From: RPQJ01 sp963732415
GTDB taxonomy: Bacteria; Pseudomonadota; Gammaproteobacteria; Steroidobacterales; Steroidobacteraceae
Length of the DNA stretch: 64,000 bases
NCBI GenBank assembly: GCA_963732415.1
Contig: CAVSZK010000021.1
Coordinates: forward strand, 186,001 to 250,000
Reading direction: 5' to 3'
The notes beneath the pieces were generated by a model that was not told the origin of the DNA, did no database searches, and saw only the letters and a program-made list of their open reading frames with translations. This document shows positions 45,207 through 52,263 of the stretch, piece after piece; the stretch's first letter is position 1, and each line of letters opens with the position of its first letter. The translations under genes and the position numbers were made by a program.

Positions 45207-45480
45207 ATGCTCATTGAAAAGGCAACGATCGCTGACATTCCTGCGCTCTGCGAATTGTTATCGGTGTAGTTCTCGCAGGAAGTGGAGTTTACGCCGGACG
45301 CCGAAGCTCAGCGTAATGGTCGTTTCCCCGGCTGGGCGCGGTGCAGGGGTGGGTGCGCAAGTCCTTTCAGCGGCAGTCGCCCGTCACCAGCCCTCAAGTT
45401 GTCACGACGCAAGACGCGCTCGACAGCCCAGGCCAGGACTTCGATCCAGTGGGCCGGGGGTCCGGGTCCCTCCGGCCCTG
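45207..45480 (+). pseudogene. GNAT acetyltransferase remnant
   Basis: Decayed acetyltransferase. Frame 1 from ATG 45207 reads MLIEKATIADIPALCELLSV, a stop (TAG 45267), then FSQEVEFTPDAEAQRNG. From 45316 another frame reads MVVSPAGRGAGVGAQVLSAAVAR, the acetyl-CoA loop. The GNAT strands normally between these parts (about 45 residues) are missing, and the C-terminal motif B is unrecognisable. A stop, an internal deletion and a frame change make true decay likelier than sequencing error. Confidence 0.75.
45451..45480 (+). repeat. Degenerate direct copy of the tRNA-Arg 3' half
   Basis: Aligned with 41607-41636 (T arm and acceptor of the tRNA), 24 of 30 positions match, with CGGGGGT and TCCCTCCGGCC exact; five of six differences are transitions. 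Same orientation as the tRNA, 3.8 kb downstream. It could be a worn attachment site marking the right end of a small island. GC-rich composition makes chance possible. Confidence 0.35.
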
Positions 45481-45504
45481 ACATTTTCCAGAGGGAGGTT
45501 CCGC

Positions 45505-45795
45505 ATGTCTGTATACCTGGTCGCGCAGATATCGATTCACGATCGGGCCGGATACTCGGTCTACGAGGCTGGCTTCATGGATGTCTTCGCGCATTTCAAG
45601 GGGCAGCTGCTCGCGGTGGACGAGGAGCCCGAAACGCTGGAGGGCACCTGGAGCTGCACGCGCACCGTACTGATCGAATTTCCGAACAGGGCGGATGCGC
45701 TGGCCTGGGTGGGCTCCGACGAGTACCGGGAGCTGGCCAGGCACCGATGGGCGGCGTCCGTGGCCAACATTGCCATGATCAAGTCTCTGGCGTAA
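45505..45795 (+). CDS. DUF1330 domain protein
   Basis: A 96-residue dimeric alpha-beta barrel-type protein. ATG 45505 has GAGGGAGG upstream. It starts MSVYLVAQISIHDRAGYSVYEAGFMDVFAHFKGQLLAVDEEPETLEG and has VLIEFPNRADALAWVGSDEYRELARHR, matching the DUF1330 pattern throughout. Function of the family is unknown. It ends 38 bp before a strong hairpin and converges on the repeat lipoprotein gene. Confidence 0.9.
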   Translation: MSVYLVAQISIHDRAGYSVYEAGFMDVFAHFKGQLLAVDEEPETLEGTWSCTRTVLIEFPNRADALAWVGSDEYRELARHRWAASVANIAMIKSLA

Positions 45796-45832
45796 CTGCG
45801 TAACAGGGCTGCCTCGATATGGCCGATCCAGT

Positions 45833-45869
45833 CGGAGTCCGGGCAGCAGCACCTGCCACCCGGACTCCG
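45833..45869. terminator. Hairpin between convergent genes
   Basis: Perfect 11-bp inverted repeat CGGAGTCCGGG / CCCGGACTCCG (45833-45843 and 45859-45869) in the 92-bp gap between the DUF1330 gene (+) and the repeat lipoprotein (-). It lacks a T-tract, so it may be a bidirectional or Rho-assisted terminator. Confidence 0.5.
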
Positions 45870-45887
45870 TCGAGGCATGGCAAAAGA

Positions 45888-47729
45888 TCAGTTCGGAATG
45901 ATCCTCGTATACGTCACGCCGTCACTCGTGAGCGTGTCTACATCGATCGCGACGTCCACGGACTCGCCCGCATGCGAAAGCCCCGCAGTGCCGCTCGTGT
46001 CCCTGGCGCCGTCGGTGGTGGGAGTGGGGGCATTGCAGCTCCCGGACAAGTCGGGCGTCAGCGTCCCACCCGTCAATGCCGTGATCGATGCGCACGCATA
46101 CTCTACGCCGGCGAGATACCCGGCGGACGTCGGCGCGGCGTCCTGCTGTGTTTCCGTGAGCATGTAGTAAACGCTCGTGCCGGCGTCTGGCAGGAACACG
46201 CCGAAATTCTTCTCGTAGGGGTAGGCGAAGCTGCCAATGATCTGGCCGGATATCGACTCCACCGGTTCCAGGTCGAACTGACCGGCTCCTCCGGGAAGGG
46301 TGAGGGTCAACAGCCTGGATTGACCGGCGGCACCGCCGACCGCAAGCGTGCCGTCGTAACGGGAACCATTGTCCCAGACACCGCAGGCGCCGTTGGTATC
46401 CACGACTGCGCTCAGGATGGTGAACGCGCCGCTCGCGGCGTCGTAGTTGTAGACGCCGTACTCGACGCCGTTGCCGTCGTTCGTTCCGCAGGGCGGATTG
46501 TCTTCGATCGATCCATAGATGTAGACGCCGTCTGCGAAAAGGGTGAGATAAACGTAGCTGTCGGGAACCAGCGCCGGCACGGTGTAGGTGCCCACCAGCG
46601 GATCCGTGACGTTGTCGATGCACTGGACGTCTACGTTGGAGACATTGGCGCTGCTGACAATGCCGTGCGACTTGATGAGTACGCAGGTCTGGCCGGCCGG
46701 TTGTGCCGAAATGCCAACGTCGTACTCGAAGGCGTTTCCGACAGCTGTCGGCAACGTGAACGTGGCCGCACCGGCGTTCGGACTGGTACTGTTGGCGGAG
46801 CCATTCTCGATCGTGAGACCCGCGCCGTTGAGGCCCGAGATGGTCCCGCCGATGGTGAATGTCGCGGTGGATGCCGAGCAGCTCACTGACACGGTCGTGA
46901 CATCGGCCGTGGCGGTGCCGGCGCCGTTTGTGATCGCGCAGGTCTGACCGATCGGCTGCGTCACCACGGTCACCGAATATGTGTCCCCTGCCACGACCAG
47001 GTCAGGGTCGAAATCGAAACTGCCATCTGCAGCGATGCTGATGGCGTTGCCCGCGTTTCCTGGGTGCGTGAGGTCCAGCTGCAGCGTCCCGCCGGTCAGT
47101 CCCACTACGGTGCCGCCGATGGAGAAATTGGCCGGCGGCGGCACGTCGTCCGTGCAGGTCACGGTCACGTTCGAGACATTGCCGGTCAGCAGGCCGCTGC
47201 CATTCACTACCACGCAGGTCTGGCCATCCGGCTGCGTCACCACCGTAACGGCATAGTTGCTGCCGCCAATGATCTGTTCGGCGAAACTGAAGGGGCCATT
47301 GACTGCGAAGCCCTGGGCGCTGGCATTCGCCGCAGGTCTCATCACCACGGTGCCGGTCAACCCGACGATGGTGCCGCCAATGGTGTACGGCACGTTGTCG
47401 GTGCAGGTGACGGTCACGTTGGTGACGGCCGCCGTCGCGGTCCCGGAGCCATTGGCGACCACACAGGTCTGGCCGACGGGCTGCGTTGCCACCGTGACCG
47501 AGTAGGTCCTGTCCCTCTTCACCTTCGATGTGAACGTGAAAACGCCATTGACGCTCCTGGTCAGCAGGTTGCCGCCGTTGTTGCTCAGCACGACCGTGCC
47601 GCTCATGCCGCTGATCGTGCCGCCAATCGTGTAGTTGGAGCTGCCGCCGCAGGCGGCAACAGCGGCAAACGCAATTATGGAAGCCGCCAGTCGACAGGTC
47701 CTGCCAACGGCAGTTGTTGTGCCTTTCAT
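45888..47729 (-). CDS. Lipoprotein with four beta-sandwich-like tandem repeats
   Basis: Surface or periplasmic lipoprotein of 613 residues with unknown role. After the signal (AAVAACGGSS) come four repeats of about 80-95 residues, each starting YTIGGTISGLSGTVVL and ending VTVxTQPxGQTCxVxNGSGTxTxxVTNVTVTC, with one conserved cysteine pair per unit. The last ~200 residues form a different domain (VGTYTVPALVPDSYVYLTLFADGVYIYGS..). The repeats resemble carboxypeptidase-regulatory-like or adhesin beta domains. It is transcribed alone and convergent with the DUF1330 gene. Confidence 0.85.
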   Translation of the reverse strand: MKGTTTAVGRTCRLAASIIAFAAVAACGGSSNYTIGGTISGMSGTVVLSNNGGNLLTRSVNGVFTFTSKVKRDRTYSVTVATQPVGQTCVVANGSGTATAAVTNVTVTCTDNVPYTIGGTIVGLTGTVVMRPAANASAQGFAVNGPFSFAEQIIGGSNYAVTVVTQPDGQTCVVVNGSGLLTGNVSNVTVTCTDDVPPPANFSIGGTVVGLTGGTLQLDLTHPGNAGNAISIAADGSFDFDPDLVVAGDTYSVTVVTQPIGQTCAITNGAGTATADVTTVSVSCSASTATFTIGGTISGLNGAGLTIENGSANSTSPNAGAATFTLPTAVGNAFEYDVGISAQPAGQTCVLIKSHGIVSSANVSNVDVQCIDNVTDPLVGTYTVPALVPDSYVYLTLFADGVYIYGSIEDNPPCGTNDGNGVEYGVYNYDAASGAFTILSAVVDTNGACGVWDNGSRYDGTLAVGGAAGQSRLLTLTLPGGAGQFDLEPVESISGQIIGSFAYPYEKNFGVFLPDAGTSVYYMLTETQQDAAPTSAGYLAGVEYACASITALTGGTLTPDLSGSCNAPTPTTDGARDTSGTAGLSHAGESVDVAIDVDTLTSDGVTYTRIIPN

Positions 47730-47948
47730 GGTCTTCGGTCTCCCTTGTGTCTCATGACCTGATACATCAGGTCGGAGTGCCGGGCAAGTTGCATCGCAAG
47801 AGTCGGTTGAAGTCGGGACGGATCGTATTCCGCGGCGCCCGGCGGGCCGCAGGCGGTCCGAGGCGCGGTCTGCCGGTTGACGGGCATGTTTTCCTGCCCG
47901 ACCGGCGGTATTCTCTGCGGATTACTGGCACCACGCATGGGAATTGTC

Positions 47949-48332
47949 ATGGAAGTAAAGACTGCAGCGCAGATCATCCAGGAAGCGAGGCAGCGAGTGC
48001 AGAACCTGACGGTGGAGCAGGTCGCCGAGGAACTCGCAAACGGGTCCGTGACGCTGGTAGACGTTCGTGAACGAGCCGAGTGGGAATCGGGCATGGTTCC
48101 GGGAGCCATCCACGTCACGCGCGGCCTGCTGGAAGTCGCCGCCGACCCGACGCACCCGGCGCATCGGAAGGAACTCGATCCTCACCAGCGAGTGTTGCTC
48201 TACTGCGCCACGGGCGGCCGCTCGGCACTGTCCGCCGACACGCTGCAGAACATGGGGTACACGAACGTCGCGCACATGGACGGCGGCATCAAGGCCTGGG
48301 TCGCCTCGGGCCGTGCCGTCGGCAAGCCCTGA
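47949..48332 (+). CDS. Rhodanese-like domain protein
   Basis: Single rhodanese domain of 127 residues, cytoplasmic. Start ATG 47949 has GGGA 6 bp upstream (ATG 47937 is also in frame). An N-terminal helix precedes the domain: VTLVDVRERAEWESGMVPGAIHVTRGLLE, then LLYCATGGRSALSADTLQNMGYTNVAHMDGGIKAW. The active-site loop CATGGRS contains the catalytic cysteine. The metallo-hydrolase gene follows by 15 bp on the same strand, so they may be co-transcribed. Confidence 0.92.
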   Translation: MEVKTAAQIIQEARQRVQNLTVEQVAEELANGSVTLVDVRERAEWESGMVPGAIHVTRGLLEVAADPTHPAHRKELDPHQRVLLYCATGGRSALSADTLQNMGYTNVAHMDGGIKAWVASGRAVGKP

Positions 48333-48347
48333 CGCGGTCGTCAACGT

Positions 48348-49208
48348 TTGCCTGCCAAAACCCCGGACCTGTTCGCACCCGCAGAGACAGGCGGGATTCG
48401 GCGGATCACGCGCGAGGTGTGGCGCATCGTTGCGCCGAACCCCAGCCCGCTGACCGGGCCCGGCACCAACACCTACGTCGTGGGCGAACGGCGCCGGCTG
48501 GTGATCGATCCGGGTCCTGCGGATCCGGCGCACTTCGAGCGGATCCTGGAACTCACTGGTGGCGCAGTCGATCGAATCGTCTGCACGCACTCGCACACCG
48601 ACCACTCGCCTGGCGCGGCGCAACTCAGCACTCGCACGGGCGCGGCGGTGCTCGGCATGTCCGCGCCTGTCGTGGACGATTACCAGGACGACACCTATGC
48701 GCCCGACCAGCGTCTCGCAGACGGCGAGCGCATCGAGGGCGAGGACTTCGTACTGACGGTGCTGCACACGCCCGGCCACGCGTCGAATCACGTCTGCCTG
48801 CTGCTCGATTCTGGTGGACTTCTTTTCACCGGTGATCACCTGATGAGTGGTTCAACGGTCGTGATCCTGCCGCCGGACGGCTCGATGCGGCAGTACCTCG
48901 ATTCGCTGCGCAGGCTACGCGAGCTGCCGGTTCGTGACCTTGCGCCGGGTCACGGCGCTGTAATTCCGGGTGCGGTCGCCGAAATCGACCGAGTCGTCGC
49001 ACATCGCCTGGCACGGGAAGCCAGGGTGATCGAGGCCATGCGCGACCTGGAGTCGGCGACGCTCGACGCCATGTTACCCATCGTGTACGCGGACGTGCCG
49101 GCGTCCCTGCACCCGGTGGCGCGATTTTCGCTGCTGGCCCACGTTCTGAAGCTCGAGGAAGATGGGCGGGTGCTGAGCGAAGGCGGCTGCTGGAAATGGC
49201 TGCGGTAG
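48348..49208 (+). CDS. MBL-fold metallo-hydrolase (LACTB2/glyoxalase II-like)
   Basis: Zinc hydrolase of 286 residues. The only suitable start is TTG 48348. The metal motif CTHSHTDHSPGA (HxHxDH) is present, followed by HTPGHASNHVCLLL, FTGDHLMSGSTVVI and LAPGHGAVI, completing the binuclear site. A C-terminal winged helix (SLLAHVLKLEEDGRV) is typical of LACTB2-like proteins. N-terminal NPSPLTGPGTNTYVVG also fits this subgroup. Substrate unknown. It follows a rhodanese gene. Confidence 0.92.
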   Translation: MPAKTPDLFAPAETGGIRRITREVWRIVAPNPSPLTGPGTNTYVVGERRRLVIDPGPADPAHFERILELTGGAVDRIVCTHSHTDHSPGAAQLSTRTGAAVLGMSAPVVDDYQDDTYAPDQRLADGERIEGEDFVLTVLHTPGHASNHVCLLLDSGGLLFTGDHLMSGSTVVILPPDGSMRQYLDSLRRLRELPVRDLAPGHGAVIPGAVAEIDRVVAHRLAREARVIEAMRDLESATLDAMLPIVYADVPASLHPVARFSLLAHVLKLEEDGRVLSEGGCWKWLR

Positions 49209-49293
49209 CGCCGTACTGGTTGGGGTGCCCTGTGGGTGCAGTCGCCCAATGGGCCCGATTTGCACAACGTCAAAATGAATGGGGAGATGTTCC

Positions 49294-49761
49294 ATGTTCA
49301 GTCGAATCATGACAGCGGCCGTGTCGGTACTGGCGCTATGCGCATTCTCGGGTTCTGCGTACGCTGCAGAGTGGAGCGCGGAGCAGCAGGAGATCTGGAA
49401 ATTCGAGCAGCAGCAATGGCAGATGTCGGAAGCGAAGGACCTGAGCTGGATCGACACGATGGTTCACCAGAACATGAAGTACTGGGAGACCGGTTCGCCA
49501 ATGCCGCGCGACAAGGCGTCGCTCAAGCACTGGAGCCGCTACGACGCGGAGAGCAGCACGACGCTCGTACACGAGCTATTTCCAATCTCTGCGACCATTA
49601 CCGGCAACATCGCCGTCGTCCAGTATCACTACATGGTTGCCACCGAGAACTACAAGAAGGAACGCGAAACGATAACTGGTCACTATACGGACGTGCTGAT
49701 CAAGGAAGACGGCCGCTGGATGTTCATCGCCTGGACCGGCGGACAGGACAAGAAGGACTGA
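49294..49761 (+). CDS. Exported NTF2/SnoaL-like protein
   Basis: A 155-residue exported protein with a signal peptide (MFSRIMTAAVSVLALCAFSGSAYA). Start ATG 49294 has GGGGAG 7 bp upstream. The mature part looks like a cone-shaped SnoaL/NTF2 fold: EIWKFEQQQWQMSEAKDLSWIDTMVHQNMKYW at the N-terminus and NIAVVQYHYMVATENYKKERETITGHYTDVLIKEDGRWMFIAWTGG at the C-terminus. Role unknown. It converges on surE. Confidence 0.82.
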   Translation: MFSRIMTAAVSVLALCAFSGSAYAAEWSAEQQEIWKFEQQQWQMSEAKDLSWIDTMVHQNMKYWETGSPMPRDKASLKHWSRYDAESSTTLVHELFPISATITGNIAVVQYHYMVATENYKKERETITGHYTDVLIKEDGRWMFIAWTGGQDKKD

Positions 49762-49786
49762 CCGACAGGCTGGGAGCGGCTTCTGG

Positions 49787-50800
49787 CTACTTGAACTTCG
49801 TCGCTTCCAGCCGTCGCTTGAGATCCTCGGCGGGCCCCGTGGCTGCGCCCAGCGCCGCCGAGATGGGGGTCACCGTGATGTAGCCCTCGGAGAGCAGTTT
49901 CACGTCCGAATCCGGGTAGTCGGCGGCTGTCGACCGAGACTGCCGTCGAGAGCCATAGGTGGCGTCGCCCTTCGATTCGAACTCGAGGTGCAGGTCCGTC
50001 GTGCGGCCCTGGCGCGCGACGACAACACCGCGCTCTGCGCCCATCGGTCGAGCCGGGTAGTTCACGTTCAGCACCATGGTCGGTCGCACGAGTGTCGCCC
50101 CGTCGCAGAACCAGGTGCGCGTGCCAGCAATCAATTGCACCACGTGCGCTGCAATGCGTTCCAGACGGTCGGCCGGCAGCGTATCCTGCGCCTCGCTGGA
50201 GGAAGCGCGCTCGGCGTTGACCGCAATGCCAGGGACCGGTGGGTGGAGCAGAATCGTGCCGGCAAGCGCCGCGCCGACCGTCCCGGACAACGCAAGCAAC
50301 GATCCGGTGTTCTCGCCATTGTTGATGCCGGACACGATGAAATCAGGTTTCACACCCCGTGGATAAAGTGCGGTTGCTCCCAGCACCACGGCGGTCGCGG
50401 GTGTCGCGGAGATCCCGGCGATGTTTGCGTCCAAAGGGTCGCGCACCACGCTCACGTCGCTCCAGGTAAAGCTCACGCTGCTGCCGCTCGCGTTGGTGGC
50501 GGGCGCGGCGAGCCGAACGTGGTGTCCGGCCCTTCGCAGCGCTTCGTACAACGCGCGGATACCCGTTGCCTGGTAGCCATCGTCGTTCGTGAGCAGGATC
50601 TCGATTGGACCACTGCCGCAGATGGCAGGTGACTCCGGCACTCGCTGCTGCGGAACTGCTGTGTCCGCCGTGGCAGACGCCGCCGACGCGGTCGGTGCGG
50701 CCAGGGACATGCACAGCACCGCAACAGCGATTGAAGAAGTGCTTCTTTCGCAGCCTGCCGATGCCATGCCGCGTGGCTTGTCGAGACTTCTCTCGGTCAT
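49787..50800 (-). CDS. 5'/3'-nucleotidase SurE-like, exported
   Basis: SurE-family phosphatase acting on nucleotides. From ATG 50800 it has 337 residues, longer than the ~250 of cytoplasmic SurE because of an N-terminal extension with a signal-like stretch (SSIAVAVLCMSLAAPTASAAS). The metal-binding LLTNDDGYQATGI, NASGSSVSFTW, and SGINNGENTGSLLALSGTVGAALAG match the family. Export differs from E. coli SurE, which is cytoplasmic. It is on the minus strand 16 bp after the Rieske gene. Confidence 0.88.
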   Translation of the reverse strand: MTERSLDKPRGMASAGCERSTSSIAVAVLCMSLAAPTASAASATADTAVPQQRVPESPAICGSGPIEILLTNDDGYQATGIRALYEALRRAGHHVRLAAPATNASGSSVSFTWSDVSVVRDPLDANIAGISATPATAVVLGATALYPRGVKPDFIVSGINNGENTGSLLALSGTVGAALAGTILLHPPVPGIAVNAERASSSEAQDTLPADRLERIAAHVVQLIAGTRTWFCDGATLVRPTMVLNVNYPARPMGAERGVVVARQGRTTDLHLEFESKGDATYGSRRQSRSTAADYPDSDVKLLSEGYITVTPISAALGAATGPAEDLKRRLEATKFK

Positions 50801-50816
50801 TGGCAGGATGCGCAGG

Positions 50817-51131
50817 CTACGCCTGCACCTCGACATATCCATGTGCGACACGCGTCGGGTAGCTGCGCAGCGGCTTGCACGCCGGGCCACCCATCACCGC
50901 GCCGTTGCGCACGTCGAAGCTTGCGCCGTGCAGCAGGCAGGTGAGGCGGTGTCCGCGCAGGCGACCCTCGTCGAGCCTGGCGACCGCATGCGTGCACAGT
51001 CCCGAGACTGCGTGCACGCCCTTGCCCGTGTTGCACAGCAGGATTTCGTGTCCGTCTATTGTCGCCGGGCGAGTGTCGCCTGACTTGAGTTCGGCCAGCG
51101 GAATGATCCTGTGGAACGTCGAGTCGGCCAC
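50817..51131 (-). CDS. Rieske 2Fe-2S ferredoxin-like protein
   Basis: Small electron-transfer protein of 104 residues binding a Rieske 2Fe-2S cluster. Ligands are in LCTHAVARL and CLLHGASFDVRNG (C-x-H and C-x2-H). The surrounding sequence (GHEILLCNTGKGVHAVSGLCTH) is typical of NirD/biphenyl-dioxygenase-type ferredoxins. The start is GTG 51131. It sits between phzF-like and surE-like genes, all on the minus strand; its redox partner is not visible here. Confidence 0.92.
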   Translation of the reverse strand: MADSTFHRIIPLAELKSGDTRPATIDGHEILLCNTGKGVHAVSGLCTHAVARLDEGRLRGHRLTCLLHGASFDVRNGAVMGGPACKPLRSYPTRVAHGYVEVQA

Positions 51132-51139
51132 ACGCGCGC

Positions 51140-52051
51140 CTAGAGCGTCAGTTCCGCCTGGTAGACAATGACAGCGTCGCCCGTGACGCGCACGCCGGTC
51201 GCTCGTTTGCCGGCCGCTGCTGTCACTTCGACGTCGACTGTGCCGGGGCGGCCAACGAACCGACCCTGGTGGCCGATGAATCGTGCGGCCCCGTCATCCG
51301 CTGCCAGCAGCCCCTGCTGCATCAGGTACACGCCGAGCATGCCATGCGCGTTGCCACTCACCGGGTCCTCGGGTATGCCGATGACCGGGCAGAACATGCG
51401 CGATTCGGTGGTGAGCGGATCGCCGTCCGGTTTGATCGCGAACACGAAGAAACCGTCCGCGCCAACGTGTGGAGTCAGGTGCACCAGTGCATCCATGTTC
51501 GGTTTCAGGGATTCCAGTACCTCGGGCGACCGCAGCCCGATCAGTAGCCGTGAATTGGCCTTGCTCATCACCTGCATGGGGCAACCTGGGTGAAGGCTCG
51601 ATGAGCTGATTCCCAGTGCGTCGAGAACCGGCGCACGCCGGTCCTCGTGGACAACCGGCCCGAATGTCGCCGGACCCTGGTGAACAGAAACGGACAGCTC
51701 CTCGCCCTGGCCCGTCACCTCGATCTCGTAGATGCTGTTGCCCGACTTCTGCCGTACAACGCCGGTGGGCACGCCGTTGGCGATGGCCCGGGCGTAATGC
51801 GCCGCCACCGTGGCGTGACCCACGAAGGTATCCTCGCGACGCGGCGAGAAGAAGCGGAGCTCGACGTCGTGGTCGGGCGCGTCGGAGGCCAGCACGAATG
51901 TCACTTCCTGGCCGCCGACCTCGCGGGCAATGCGCTGCAGTTCATCGTCGGTCAGGATCTCCGCGTCGAGGACCACGACCGCGGGGTTGCCGCAGAAGAG
52001 TTCGCGGGTGAAGGCGTCGACTTGATACAGGCGGCACTTGCGCTTGGGCAT
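51140..52051 (-). CDS. PhzF-family isomerase
   Basis: Member of the PhzF/diaminopimelate-epimerase-like family, often isomerases of unknown physiological substrate. From ATG 52051 it has 303 residues. Diagnostic parts: YQVDAFTRELFCGNPAVVVLDAE, GGQEVTFVLAS containing the catalytic glutamate, RFFSPRREDTFVGHATVAAHYA and PEDPVSGNAHGMLGVYL. The longer open frame to 52300 overlaps the riboswitch region and is spurious. It reads away from the thiamine operon. Confidence 0.93.
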   Translation of the reverse strand: MPKRKCRLYQVDAFTRELFCGNPAVVVLDAEILTDDELQRIAREVGGQEVTFVLASDAPDHDVELRFFSPRREDTFVGHATVAAHYARAIANGVPTGVVRQKSGNSIYEIEVTGQGEELSVSVHQGPATFGPVVHEDRRAPVLDALGISSSSLHPGCPMQVMSKANSRLLIGLRSPEVLESLKPNMDALVHLTPHVGADGFFVFAIKPDGDPLTTESRMFCPVIGIPEDPVSGNAHGMLGVYLMQQGLLAADDGAARFIGHQGRFVGRPGTVDVEVTAAAGKRATGVRVTGDAVIVYQAELTL

Positions 52052-52154
52052 CGGTTTGCGGATTCCGGTCCACGGGAGTCGCATTAGTGCGCACGCCGTG
52101 GCCGCCGTCAACACTGACCGTCGCGGACGAATGCGTCCGCCGCTATACTCCCGC

Positions 52155-52261
52155 TTACCTTGGGGTGGCCTGAATGGGCCTGAGATGCCGGACGCGGTAA
52201 TTCCGCTCACCGTCGAACCCGTCGAACCTGATCCGGTTAGTACCGGCGTAGGGAGCAGGTG
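52155..52261 (+). ncRNA. TPP riboswitch (THI element)
   Basis: Aptamer with all conserved blocks in order: GGGGTG at 52162, CTGAGA at 52180-52185, GAACCTGATC at 52224-52233, P5 hairpin CCGG-TTAGTA-CCGG, then GCGTAGGGA. P1 pairs roughly 52156-52161 with 52255-52261. The conserved GGGAG (52251-52255) also lies 8 bp before the GTG start of the receptor gene, so ligand binding would mask the ribosome-binding site. This is the best-supported regulatory RNA in the window. Confidence 0.93.
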
Positions 52262-52263
52262 TA

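Noticed and set aside
49227..49253. Possible third copy of the TGCCCA palindrome before the NTF2-like gene
   Set aside because: TGCCC-TGT-GGGTGCA and GCCCAATGGGC here differ in spacing and arms from the two perfect copies, so they are not counted.
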